Assembly: GCA_946482615.1 (NCBI GenBank)
Contig: CAMLSF010000009.1
Coordinates: forward strand, 1-44,179
Source: an uncultured Chromatiaceae bacterium
GTDB lineage: Bacteria > Pseudomonadota > Gammaproteobacteria > Enterobacterales > Alteromonadaceae
Direction of reading: 5' to 3'
DNA length: 44,179 bases
The notes beneath the pieces are model-generated. The model was not told the DNA's origin, ran no database searches, and saw only the letters and a list, made by a program, of their open reading frames with translations. The translations under genes were made by a program, and so were the position numbers. Of this stretch, positions 32,625 through 40,822 are shown piece after piece (within the stretch, counting starts at the first letter, position 1; each line of letters starts with the position of its first letter).

Positions 32625-32670
32625 ATGTCGTTTCAGACATTCAGTCTAGCAGAGTATTTTTCGTAGACTG
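32625..32670. promoter_or_regulatory. Candidate operator region between the GlxA-type regulator and the hydrolase
   Basis: The 131-bp divergent gap holds two inverted repeats: ATGTC (32625-32629) with GACAT (32636-32640), spacer 6, and CAGTCTA (32643-32649) with TAGACTG (32664-32670), spacer 14. Either could be bound by the neighbouring AraC-type regulator. There is no direct evidence. Confidence 0.35.
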
Positions 32671-32734
32671 TGTTTGTCGTTAAACAAAGCAGTTCAAATC
32701 AACCACAGCCTGATGAATACAACGGAGAACTATC

Positions 32735-33292
32735 ATGAGCAAAACAGCATTAGTGTTAATTGACTTCCAAAACGATTATTACAGCAGCTATCCCGGCGCT
32801 AAATGGCCTTTGGTGGGTACAGAGCAAGCCGCAGCCAATGCCGCTTTAGTACTGCAGAAATTTCGCCGGCAAGGGGATTTAGTAGTGCATGTGCGTCATG
32901 AATTTGCATCCGCTGACGCACCATTTTTCCGCCCTGGTTCAGAGGGAGCCCAAATTCATCACAGTGTGGCCCCTTTGGCTTCAGAAGCTGTGGTATTAAA
33001 GCAACAGATCAACAGCTTTAAAGACACTAACTTAGGCGAAATCCTGCAGAAAGCCGGAATAGAAAAACTGGTGATAGTAGGGGCTATGAGTCATATGTGT
33101 ATTGATGCCATGACCAGGGCCGGCAAAGACTTTGATTATGACTGCACTGTTTTACAGGATGCCTGCGCCACTTTGGATTTAGAGTTTAATGGGGTTAAAG
33201 TACCAGCAGCCCAGGTGCATGCTGCTTATATGGCCGCTTTAAGTTTTGCTTATGCGAAGGTCATGGACACTCAGGTTTATCTGAATAGTTAA
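32735..33292 (+). CDS. Isochorismatase-family cysteine hydrolase
   Basis: A 185-residue hydrolase of the isochorismatase/nicotinamidase superfamily. The catalytic triad is visible: Asp10 in LIDFQND, Lys89 in VVLKQQINSF and Cys122 in SHMCIDA. The family acts on amides such as nicotinamide, on N-carbamoyl compounds or on isochorismate. The substrate here is not clear. GGAGA lies seven bases before the ATG. It is divergent from the GlxA-type regulator, a common pairing, and ends at a bidirectional terminator shared with cysK. Confidence 0.9.
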   Translation: MSKTALVLIDFQNDYYSSYPGAKWPLVGTEQAAANAALVLQKFRRQGDLVVHVRHEFASADAPFFRPGSEGAQIHHSVAPLASEAVVLKQQINSFKDTNLGEILQKAGIEKLVIVGAMSHMCIDAMTRAGKDFDYDCTVLQDACATLDLEFNGVKVPAAQVHAAYMAALSFAYAKVMDTQVYLNS

Positions 33293-33308
33293 GATAAACT
33301 TCAGCAAT

Positions 33309-33337
33309 AAAAAACGGCTCATGAAGAGCCGTTTTTT
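33309..33337. terminator. Bidirectional terminator between the hydrolase and cysK
   Basis: AAAAAACGGCTC (33309-33320) pairs perfectly with GAGCCGTTTTTT (33326-33337) around ATGAA. Six A and six T at the base let it work for both converging genes. Confidence 0.92.
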
Positions 33338-33355
33338 ATATTGTGTAAAAGCAGC

Positions 33356-34327
33356 TTAAGCCTGCAGCTCGCTTTCGGTAAAGAAGTCGGCAAACAGCGC
33401 GCTGGATAAATAACGTTCTGTCGAGCTTGGAATAATTACCACTATATTCTTACCGGCATTTTCTGGTTTTTCTGCCAGGCGTTTAGCGGCCACTACTGCA
33501 GCACCTGAGGAAATACCAGCCAGAATACCTTCTTCTTTCATCAGACGGTGTGCCATAGCAATGGCGTCGTCATTGCTGACCGTTTCTACTGCATCAATGA
33601 TGGATAAATCCAGGTTGCCCGGAATAAAACCAGCGCCTATGCCCTGAATTTTATGTGGGCCAGGTTTAATTTCCTGACCAGCACGAGCCTGACTGATCAC
33701 AGGAGAGTCCACAGGTTCTACCGCCACACTGATCAGAGGGTGTTTTTTCTCCTGTTTAATATACCGGCTGACACCAGTAATAGTGCCACCTGTGCCTACC
33801 CCAGCCACGAAGATGTCGATCTTGCCATCTGTGTCATTCCAGATCTCAGGACCTGTGGTGTCAAAGTGAATTTGTGGGTTCGCCGGGTTTTCAAACTGCT
33901 GCAATAACACGTATTTGTCTGGCTCTGAGGCGAGGATCTCTTTGGCTTTTTCAATCGCGCCTTTCATGCCTTTTGCGCCTTCAGTCAGCACTAAGTTAGC
34001 GCCCAAAGCTTTAAGCAGCTTACGGCGTTCTAAACTCATAGTGGCCGGCATGGTCAAAGTTAAGGCATAACCACGGCTGGCGGCGACAAAAGCTAATGCA
34101 ATACCAGTGTTACCTGAGGTGGGTTCGATAATTTCTTTACCAGGACCTAACAAACCTTTTTTCTCTGCATCCCAAATTAAAGCCGCACCTAAACGGCATT
34201 TCACTGAAAAACTTGGGTTACGGGATTCAATTTTAGCGAATACATTGGCTCCGGAAGTGACGCGCTTTAAACGCACCAGAGGAGTGTTACCGATAGAGAG
34301 TGAGTTGTCTTCGTAGATCTTTGACAT
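33356..34327 (-). CDS. cysK: Cysteine synthase A (O-acetylserine sulfhydrylase)
   Basis: A 323-residue PLP enzyme that makes cysteine from O-acetylserine and sulfide. The PLP lysine is Lys43 in [13 protein letters not shown]. The substrate loop is [13 protein letters not shown], the phosphate-binding loop is GTGGTITG, and GISSGAAV comes near the C-terminus. Length and motifs fit CysK better than CysM. AAGG lies about nine bases before the ATG. It is divergent from the MoxR ATPase gene with 115 bp between. As a cysteine source it feeds the same sulfur pool that the desulfurase fusion would draw on. Confidence 0.94.
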   Translation of the reverse strand: MSKIYEDNSLSIGNTPLVRLKRVTSGANVFAKIESRNPSFSVKCRLGAALIWDAEKKGLLGPGKEIIEPTSGNTGIALAFVAASRGYALTLTMPATMSLERRKLLKALGANLVLTEGAKGMKGAIEKAKEILASEPDKYVLLQQFENPANPQIHFDTTGPEIWNDTDGKIDIFVAGVGTGGTITGVSRYIKQEKKHPLISVAVEPVDSPVISQARAGQEIKPGPHKIQGIGAGFIPGNLDLSIIDAVETVSNDDAIAMAHRLMKEEGILAGISSGAAVVAAKRLAEKPENAGKNIVVIIPSSTERYLSSALFADFFTESELQA

Positions 34328-34442
34328 AATAAAAAACCTTCAGGGTCTGATGAATGGTTATAAGAATACTAGCGCCTTGTTAAAACGAAAGAAAAGATTT
34401 GATATATGATATTCCCAACTTAAAACGACAAAGCCGTACAGC

Positions 34443-35288
34443 ATGATTTTTCAAAGCACAGAACATTATATTTTATCGCCAGAGCTGGCCCTGGCCGTTA
34501 ACGCTGCAGTTACCCTGGAAAAACCTTTATTGATCAAAGGGGAACCCGGCACAGGCAAAACCCGTTTAGCCGAAGAGCTGGCTGCAAGTTTAGGCACTGA
34601 ATTAATTAACTGGCAAATTAAATCCACCAGTAAAGCTCAGCAGGGTCTGTACGAATACGATGCGGTATCTCGTCTTCGCGATGGGCAGCTTGGCAGCGAG
34701 CGGGTGGGTGACATCAGCAACTACATCAAACCGGGCAAACTCTGGACTGCTTTTACTGCAGAACAAAGGCCTGTGTTGCTTATTGATGAAATTGACAAAG
34801 CCGACATCGAGTTCCCGAATGATTTATTGCACGAACTGGACCGTATGTCTTTTGATGTTTATGAAACAGGTCAGCGGATCAGTGCAAAACAACGGCCTAT
34901 AGTCGTGATCACCTCGAATAACGAAAAGGAATTGCCTGATGCATTTTTACGCCGCTGTTTTTTCCACTACATACGTTTTCCGGACAAAGACACCTTAACT
35001 CAGATAGTTCTGGCGCATTTTCCCACTCTGCAGGCCGATTTACTGACCGCAGCGCTGGAGCTGTTTTTTGATTTAAGGGCAGTGGATGCGCTGAAGAAAA
35101 AACCATCCACCTCAGAGCTGTTGGACTGGTTAAAGCTGTTAGTGGCTGAACAAATCTCACCAGCAGTTTTGCAGGATAAACACCATCAGGGCGGCTTAAT
35201 GCCATTGTATGGAGCCTTACTGAAAAACGAGCAGGATGTGGCCTTGCTGGAAAAACTGGCTTTTATGACCCGTCGCGCTGGCCGTTGA
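34443..35288 (+). CDS. MoxR-type AAA+ ATPase
   Basis: A 281-residue AAA+ ATPase. Walker A GEPGTGKT is at 33-40 and Walker B LLIDEID at 112-118. The sensor region VVITSNNEKELPDAFLRRCFFHYIRFP is typical of MoxR proteins, which act as chaperones that insert cofactors or mature protein complexes together with a VWA partner. The VWA gene starts after a single base, so the pair is translationally coupled. The client is unknown. No strong ribosome binding site precedes the ATG. Confidence 0.92.
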   Translation: MIFQSTEHYILSPELALAVNAAVTLEKPLLIKGEPGTGKTRLAEELAASLGTELINWQIKSTSKAQQGLYEYDAVSRLRDGQLGSERVGDISNYIKPGKLWTAFTAEQRPVLLIDEIDKADIEFPNDLLHELDRMSFDVYETGQRISAKQRPIVVITSNNEKELPDAFLRRCFFHYIRFPDKDTLTQIVLAHFPTLQADLLTAALELFFDLRAVDALKKKPSTSELLDWLKLLVAEQISPAVLQDKHHQGGLMPLYGALLKNEQDVALLEKLAFMTRRAGR

Positions 35289-35289
35289 T

Positions 35290-36468
35290 ATGCTGGTTTC
35301 ATTTTTTTTAACTTTGCGCAAATACGGCCTGAAATCCAGTATTACGGAGCTGCTGGATTTACTGAAGGCGCTGCAACATCAGCTGATCTTTGCAAGCCTG
35401 GATGACTTTTATCTGCTCTCCCGTTTGTGTCTGGTCAAAGATGAAAGCCAGTACGATAAATTTGACCGGGCTTTTGCGGAATATTTTGATGGCATAGAGA
35501 GTCTGGATCTGGCAGCACTTATACCGGATCACTGGTTGCTGCCAGGCTTGATCCGCCAGCTAAGTGACGAAGATAAAGCCAAATTGGCTTCTTTAGGCGG
35601 GCTGGAGCAGCTGCTGGAGCAATTTAAACAACGGTTAAAAGAACAGCAGGAAAAACATGCAGGCGGCAATAAATGGATAGGCACTGGCGGCTCTTCGCCT
35701 TTTGGCGCTTATGGCTATCATCCCGAAGGCATCAGAGTAGGGCAACAGGGCAGTGGTCAGCGCCGAGCGGTGAAAGTCTGGGATAAGCGTGATTTTAAAG
35801 ACTTTGATCAAAACGCTGAACTGAATCACAGAGCTATGCAGCTGGCGCTGCGGCAACTGCGGCGATTTGCCCGCACAGGGCAAGCCACGGAGCTGGATTT
35901 AAACAGCACCATAAAAGCCACAGCTCAACAAGCAGGCTGGCTGGATTTGCAGTTCCAGAGCGAGCGTCACAATGCAGTAAAAGTGCTGATGTTTTTTGAT
36001 ATAGGTGGCTCTATGGATGATTACATTCATGAATGCGAGCAGCTGTTTGCCGCCGCCCGCACCGAATTTAAGCATCTGGAGTTTTTTTATTTTCATAACT
36101 GCGTCTATGAACAGGTATGGCGTACTCATCAAAGGCGTAACGCAGATGCGGTGCCCATTACTCAGCTGTTACAGACCTACCATAGTGACTACAAAGTGAT
36201 TTTTGTTGGCGATGCCACTATGGGCCCTTATGAAATTACCTATCCGGGCGGCAGCGTGGAGCACTTTAACCCCGAGTCGGGTGAAGTCTGGCTGAAACGT
36301 CTGCTGGCGCATTTTCCTTATGCAGTCTGGCTGAATCCACAGCCTCAAGCCTGGTGGAGTCATTATCACTCCATCGCCATACTGCAAAAACTAATGCAAA
36401 ACCAGATGTATGGCATGACTCTGGACGGTTTAAGCGGCGCTATCCGGCATTTATCAAAGCGGCATTGA
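35290..36468 (+). CDS. CoxE-like VWA-domain protein, MoxR partner
   Basis: A 392-residue protein with a helical N-terminal region (about 1-130), a Gly-rich linker (about 130-165) and a C-terminal von Willebrand A domain. The MIDAS motif DIGGSM is at 237-242 (Asp237, Gly239, Ser241). This is the CoxE/VWA-containing group found directly after MoxR genes. The ATPase is thought to remodel a target that the VWA protein recognises. No signal peptide or membrane helix is present, so it is cytoplasmic. The RDD gene starts 59 bp further on. Confidence 0.88.
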   Translation: MLVSFFLTLRKYGLKSSITELLDLLKALQHQLIFASLDDFYLLSRLCLVKDESQYDKFDRAFAEYFDGIESLDLAALIPDHWLLPGLIRQLSDEDKAKLASLGGLEQLLEQFKQRLKEQQEKHAGGNKWIGTGGSSPFGAYGYHPEGIRVGQQGSGQRRAVKVWDKRDFKDFDQNAELNHRAMQLALRQLRRFARTGQATELDLNSTIKATAQQAGWLDLQFQSERHNAVKVLMFFDIGGSMDDYIHECEQLFAAARTEFKHLEFFYFHNCVYEQVWRTHQRRNADAVPITQLLQTYHSDYKVIFVGDATMGPYEITYPGGSVEHFNPESGEVWLKRLLAHFPYAVWLNPQPQAWWSHYHSIAILQKLMQNQMYGMTLDGLSGAIRHLSKRH

Positions 36469-36527
36469 AAAGGCCGGATGAACTGATTAAAGTGGTTTAT
36501 TCATCAGGCATTTAGCAAGGATTTGTG

Positions 36528-37550
36528 ATGCAGCAACAGCCGGAACTCCATGAAATTAAAGAAGTAGCGCCTAATACTTTTGTCGACGAAACCGGGCATC
36601 AGCTGACAAACAAAGAAGTACGGCAAATTGTTACCCCCCATGCTTTTGCAGTAGCGGACGAACTGATAGGGCAGCCTTTGGCAAAACCTGTACGTCGTGG
36701 TTTAGCTATGGGCATAGACGGTGTCATTATCAGTGGCCTGGCGTCCGCGAGTCTGATCTTTGTGTTACCCACTATGTTGTATTTATGCTGGAACAGATAC
36801 AAAGCTCAAAAGAAAAATCATTTGTTGCTGATGGTATTGGCAACCCTGGCAATGCTTGGGACCTTAAGCTGGGCACCTCAACTGGTACAGGAGCAGGAAA
36901 GAGCCGCTGTCTCTGATATCAGGTTAACCCCAGATGCCGGCGCTGAACTGGCGAAAGTATCTTTGGAGTTATCGACACAAGACTGTGACGATTTATGTGT
37001 TGAAGATAAAATAAAGCAACTGGCGCTTGAATTGCAGGAGTCCGGAGTGACGGCAGAGCAGCAGCGGGATTTGCTGGATGAGGTGCTGGATATCACTCGA
37101 CTGAAAGGCACTGAAAAACGCGCTTTGCTGGATAAGTATGTCGCACAGCCGCAAGTGGTTGCACCGCCTGTTACAGAATCCGTCACAGAGCCAGCCAAAG
37201 AAGCATCCTATTCCCTGCTGGATAAACTGAAAAATTCAGATTACAGCCTGATCAAATGGGTCAAAGGCATACTGGCCGATTTTGGTTTAGGCTACGGCTG
37301 GGCTATGGCCTATTTCACGCTGTACATCAGTTGGAACAATGGCCAGACCATTGGCAAGCTGCTGACCGGTATCCGGGTGGTGCAACTGGATAATAAGCCC
37401 TTGAGCTTGTGGGCGTCTTTTAGCCGGCAAGGGGGCTATGGTGCGGGTTTTGCGACAGGACTGATAGGGTTTGCGCAAATCCTCTGGGATCCAAACCGCC
37501 AGGCGATTCAGGATAAAGTGGCCAGCACTGTAGTGATTTTTACCCGTTAG
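36528..37550 (+). CDS. RDD-family membrane protein with a large internal insertion
   Basis: A 340-residue protein. The first half of an RDD domain (VRRGLAMGIDGVIISG with helices at about 55-115) is separated from the second half (about 250-340, GQTIGKLLTGIRVV, then DPNRQAIQDKVASTVVIF). Between them lie about 130 mostly polar residues (120-250) with a DCDDLC motif, helical segments and a Pro-rich stretch. An 45-residue soluble N-terminus precedes the domain. AAGGA lies six bases before ATG 36528, so I preferred it to the in-frame GTG 36525. It follows the MoxR-VWA pair closely in the same direction and may be part of that unit. Function is unknown. Confidence 0.78.
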   Translation: MQQQPELHEIKEVAPNTFVDETGHQLTNKEVRQIVTPHAFAVADELIGQPLAKPVRRGLAMGIDGVIISGLASASLIFVLPTMLYLCWNRYKAQKKNHLLLMVLATLAMLGTLSWAPQLVQEQERAAVSDIRLTPDAGAELAKVSLELSTQDCDDLCVEDKIKQLALELQESGVTAEQQRDLLDEVLDITRLKGTEKRALLDKYVAQPQVVAPPVTESVTEPAKEASYSLLDKLKNSDYSLIKWVKGILADFGLGYGWAMAYFTLYISWNNGQTIGKLLTGIRVVQLDNKPLSLWASFSRQGGYGAGFATGLIGFAQILWDPNRQAIQDKVASTVVIFTR

Positions 37551-37705
37551 GCCTGAAGTCTGGCTCTGTTGCAGAGGCGGCAGAGCCTGCTCCCTGGCTT
37601 ATCTTCTTCCTAAGATTCTGGCTGATTTCCACGAAATTAGGCTAGAATAGCCTCCAATTCAGCAACTCATTAAAAGAAGTTGCACTTATGACAAGGGTAT
37701 TCTGA

Positions 37706-38824
37706 ATGAAAAATGTGCTGATCAGTGGCTCAGGCCTGTTTACACCCACCGAAACTGTGAGCAACGAAGAATTGGTCGCCAGTTTTAATCAGTATGTCGA
37801 TTTGTTTAATGAACAATACGCGGCTGAAATTGCAGCGGGTGAGTTAGCTGCTCTGGAGTATTCCAGCTGCGAATTTATTGAAAAAGCCTCAGGCATTAAA
37901 TCCCGCCATGTGTTGCACAAAGAAGGTATTTTAGACCCGGCTGTGATGATGCCTATTTTTCCAAAACGTGGTGAAGACGAGCATCCTGAAATGGTCGAGA
38001 TGGCGATAGTGGCTGCTCAGGAAGCTATGGCGCAAGCGGGTAAAACAGCAGCAGATATCGATCTGATTATTTGTGCGGCCTCCAATATGCAGCGGCCTTA
38101 TCCGGCTTTATCTATTGAACTGCAACAGGCGTTAGGCGCCAAAGGTTATGCCTTTGATATGAATGTGGCTTGTTCATCTGCCACTTTTGCCATCAGCAAT
38201 GCGGTGAATGCCATTCGTGGTGGTATGGCCAAAGTGGTGCTGGTGGTTAACCCGGAGTTTGCTTCGCCGCAAGTGAATTACACCAGTCGTGACAGTCACT
38301 TTATTTTTGGTGACGTTTGCACTGCCACCATCATTGAAGCCGAAGACACTGTCACTGCCGACAATGCCTATCGCATTTTGGGCATGAGCTTAAAAACTGA
38401 ATTTTCTAACAATATCCGTTGTGATGTTGGTTATACCGAACATTGTCATCCGCAGACAGATCCGGACGCGCCATTTTTTAAACAACAAGGCCGTAAGGTA
38501 TTTAAAGAATTGCTGCCTATAGTGGCGGACGTGATTTTAGATGAGATGCAACGTTTGGAGGTCGCTCCCGATGCTTTAAAACGTTTGTGGTTGCATCAGG
38601 CCAATATCAATATGAATCTGTTTGCGGCGAAGAAAATTTTAGGTCGTGATCCTCTGCCGGAAGAAGCGCCACTGGTGCTGGATACCTACGCTAACACAGC
38701 CTCTGCCGGTTCAATCATTGCCTTTCATAAAAATAAAGAAGGCATTCAATCTGGTGAAAAAGCCATTTTATGCTCTTTTGGAGCGGGCTATTCAGTAGGT
38801 TGTCTGGTACTGGAAAAACGCTGA
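37706..38824 (+). CDS. Beta-ketoacyl-ACP synthase III-like (FabH family) condensing enzyme
   Basis: A 372-residue thiolase-fold enzyme. The catalytic triad is Cys156 in NVACSSATF, His297 in WLHQANINM and Asn330 in DTYANTASAGS. It is about 50 residues longer than typical FabH, with an insert near residues 30-95, so it is one of the long FabH-like proteins rather than the housekeeping enzyme of the fab cluster. No other fatty-acid synthesis genes are nearby. The acyl substrate is unknown. It is monocistronic, with AAGGG about nine bases before the ATG. A short hairpin (AGGCTA/TAGCCT at 37639-37653) lies upstream, and a terminator follows. Confidence 0.88.
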   Translation: MKNVLISGSGLFTPTETVSNEELVASFNQYVDLFNEQYAAEIAAGELAALEYSSCEFIEKASGIKSRHVLHKEGILDPAVMMPIFPKRGEDEHPEMVEMAIVAAQEAMAQAGKTAADIDLIICAASNMQRPYPALSIELQQALGAKGYAFDMNVACSSATFAISNAVNAIRGGMAKVVLVVNPEFASPQVNYTSRDSHFIFGDVCTATIIEAEDTVTADNAYRILGMSLKTEFSNNIRCDVGYTEHCHPQTDPDAPFFKQQGRKVFKELLPIVADVILDEMQRLEVAPDALKRLWLHQANINMNLFAAKKILGRDPLPEEAPLVLDTYANTASAGSIIAFHKNKEGIQSGEKAILCSFGAGYSVGCLVLEKR

Positions 38825-38828
38825 CAGC

Positions 38829-38865
38829 AAGGGGCAGAGATCAACATTCTGCCCCTTAGCTTTTT
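38829..38865 (+). terminator. Intrinsic terminator after the FabH-like gene
   Basis: AAGGGGCAGA (38829-38838) pairs perfectly with TCTGCCCCTT (38848-38857) around a nine-base loop, then AGC and five T. It touches the stop codon of the converging CBM48 gene. Confidence 0.82.
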
Positions 38866-39172
38866 ACAACTGAACGACCGAGTTTTGCTCATAGCTGACC
38901 TGAGTCGGCACATAAGCGTCGGCTTCATCATCATTCAGCCAGGTTTGACCATCCACTACATATCTGAACTGATACTGCTTTTCTTTGTCCAGATTTAAGC
39001 TGGCGGTAAAGTCACCCGTTTTGGTTTTTTTCATCAAAACGGCTTGTGGATCCCAGTTATTAAAGTCTCCCGCCAAAGCCACACTTTGAGCTTGCGGATA
39101 CTGATGACCTGCAAAAGTAAAAGTCACTTTGCAGACTGGTTTGGTTTTTAAATACTGTTTACTGATACTCAT
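38864..39172 (-). CDS. Stand-alone glycogen-binding (CBM48, isoamylase N-terminal-like) protein
   Basis: A 102-residue protein made almost entirely of one carbohydrate-binding module. The family pattern is clear: VALAGDFNNWDPQAVLMKK, then YQFRYVVDGQTWLNDDEADAYV and a terminal NSVV. This is the early-set domain found in branching enzymes, isoamylases and the AMPK beta subunit, where it binds glycogen or starch. No catalytic domain or signal peptide is present, so it is probably a cytosolic glycogen-binding or adaptor protein. No glycogen genes are in the window. GGAAG lies just upstream of the ATG on the minus strand. Confidence 0.85.
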   Translation of the reverse strand: MSISKQYLKTKPVCKVTFTFAGHQYPQAQSVALAGDFNNWDPQAVLMKKTKTGDFTASLNLDKEKQYQFRYVVDGQTWLNDDEADAYVPTQVSYEQNSVVQL

Positions 39173-39601
39173 AGCCGCTTCCTTCCTGAATTACTTTGGG
39201 TATAAAAACTACAGTGTATTGCATTGTGATGACAATGATGTGTCTAAAAAACAACCAGACCTTGGTCTTCCTCACCATAACCAAGCCGCTGCGCTCCCCA
39301 AAAGAACTTTCTGGAATTTATATAGATGAATTAGCTATTTACCTGCTAAAAAGGGACTGAAGTTGTAACCAAATATGTCGAAACTTCACATTGGACTCTG
39401 CTCAGACTTCTGAAGGTAAAAGCCTGATCTGGCTGCAAGGCCTTTGGGTTCTGGTCTGGGCCTACATAAAGGCTACAGAGCAGAAAAAATAACCTATAGA
39501 GAGTTTTGGCCTCAAATAAAAACCTTAACATCTGCATGTACAGTTCCAGCGTACACAAGGGTAAGATAACTTCAGACAGAATTGTGACTAAAGGACTAAA
39601 A
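39173..39601. other. 429-bp non-coding gap before the RND operon
   Basis: No convincing gene lies here. Short open frames on both strands lack ribosome binding sites and recognisable sequence. An inverted repeat, TGAAGTT (39358-39364) with AACTTCA (39382-39388), spacer 17, could be an operator or leader hairpin. No clear sigma-70 promoter pair stood out. The region must hold the promoters of both divergent flanking genes. Confidence 0.5.
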
Positions 39602-40822
39602 ATGGCAGGCAAGTGGGTGAAAGCAGGGGTTCCTGTATTAATTGTGCTGGGCGCTGTGGTGATTGCTTCAGCGCTGGTGGCTGGCAAAAAACCACCAGAG
39701 CAAAAAAAAGAACCACGTAAAGATTTGTTTGTTGAAGTCAAACCCGTCAGCCGGCAAAACCTGACCTATCAGGTCTGGTCTCAGGGCTCAGTGCAACCCA
39801 AAGTGATCACCAGTCTGACGTCCGAAGTCAACGGTGTCATTGTCAAAGTTGCTGATAACTTTATTGAGGGTGGTTTTTTTCGGGCCGGAGACTTATTGAT
39901 CCAGGTGGAGCAATACGATTATCAAACCGCAGTCAAACTTGCTGAAGCGAATCTGGCCCGTGCTCAGGCTTTATTAGAAGAAGAAAAGGCCCGTGGCAAA
40001 GTAGCAGCCAAAGAATGGAGTGAATTCAGTGCAGGTAAAGCACCAGAACTGGGTTTACGTCGTCCGCAGCTGGCACAGGAACTGGCCAATGTCCGCTCCG
40101 CAGAAGCTGAACTGGAAAATGCCCGCCGTAATTTGATCCGCACCGAAATACGAGCTCCTTATGATGGCATAGTCAAATTGAAAAATGCCAATATAGGTCA
40201 GTTTATTACCCGTGGTTTTAATTTAGGCACCATCTACGGCACTGATCTGGCGGAGGTGCGGTTGCCTTTGTCGGATAATGATGTCGGCTATTTAAATATG
40301 CCGGGCTTCACAGCATCGGAGCAGCAGCAACCTGAAGTCTTGTTATCGGCAGAGGTGGCAGGACAGCAACTGAACTGGCAGGCCAGACTGGTGCGAACTG
40401 AAGGCATGCTGGACGATGAAAACCGGGTTATTTATGCAGTAGCTGAAGTGAAAGACCCTTATCGTTTAAAAGCAGACGGCCAGGCACCTTTGCGTTTTGG
40501 TCGTTTTGTCAAAGCCCGTATCGATGGCAAAACAGCTGACAATCTGGTGTTGGTCGAGCGGCATTTATTAAAGCCGGATCAAAAAGTGCTGACGATCAGT
40601 AAAGATAACAAGCTACATATCCGCTCTGTGACAGTGCAGCGTATGGATGAAGAGTATGCTTATATCAGCTCAGGTTTAGACACTGGTGAACAACTGGTAT
40701 TAACGGCTATTGCTAATCCGCTGGAAGGTATGGCGCTGCGAACTTCAGTGGATGCTGTCGGGGAGCAGGCGGAAAAGGAAAAAACCGCTATAGCTGCGAC
40801 TGAAAATGGAGAGAAACGCTGA
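39602..40822 (+). CDS. RND efflux periplasmic adaptor (membrane fusion protein)
   Basis: A 406-residue HlyD/AcrA-type adaptor. An N-terminal membrane anchor (about residues 7-28) is followed by the first lipoyl half (VNGVIVKVADNFIEGGFFRAGDLLIQVE), a coiled-coil hairpin rich in Ala/Glu (about 110-180), the second lipoyl half (IRAPYDGIVKLKNANIGQFI) and beta-barrel domains. It would link the inner-membrane pump to an outer-membrane channel. The frame is open from 39506, but AAAGGA six bases before ATG 39602 and the start of homology set the true start. Its TGA overlaps the permease ATG by one base. Confidence 0.93.
   Translation: MAGKWVKAGVPVLIVLGAVVIASALVAGKKPPEQKKEPRKDLFVEVKPVSRQNLTYQVWSQGSVQPKVITSLTSEVNGVIVKVADNFIEGGFFRAGDLLIQVEQYDYQTAVKLAEANLARAQALLEEEKARGKVAAKEWSEFSAGKAPELGLRRPQLAQELANVRSAEAELENARRNLIRTEIRAPYDGIVKLKNANIGQFITRGFNLGTIYGTDLAEVRLPLSDNDVGYLNMPGFTASEQQQPEVLLSAEVAGQQLNWQARLVRTEGMLDDENRVIYAVAEVKDPYRLKADGQAPLRFGRFVKARIDGKTADNLVLVERHLLKPDQKVLTISKDNKLHIRSVTVQRMDEEYAYISSGLDTGEQLVLTAIANPLEGMALRTSVDAVGEQAEKEKTAIAATENGEKR

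Noticed and set aside
39506..39601. Upstream extension of the RND adaptor frame
   Set aside because: The ribosome binding site and typical membrane anchor point to ATG 39602. The extra 32 residues are unlike adaptor proteins.
39346..39741. 131-residue minus-strand frame over the RND adaptor start
   Set aside because: Covers the gap and the adaptor N-terminus in antisense, with no ribosome binding site and no recognisable domain.
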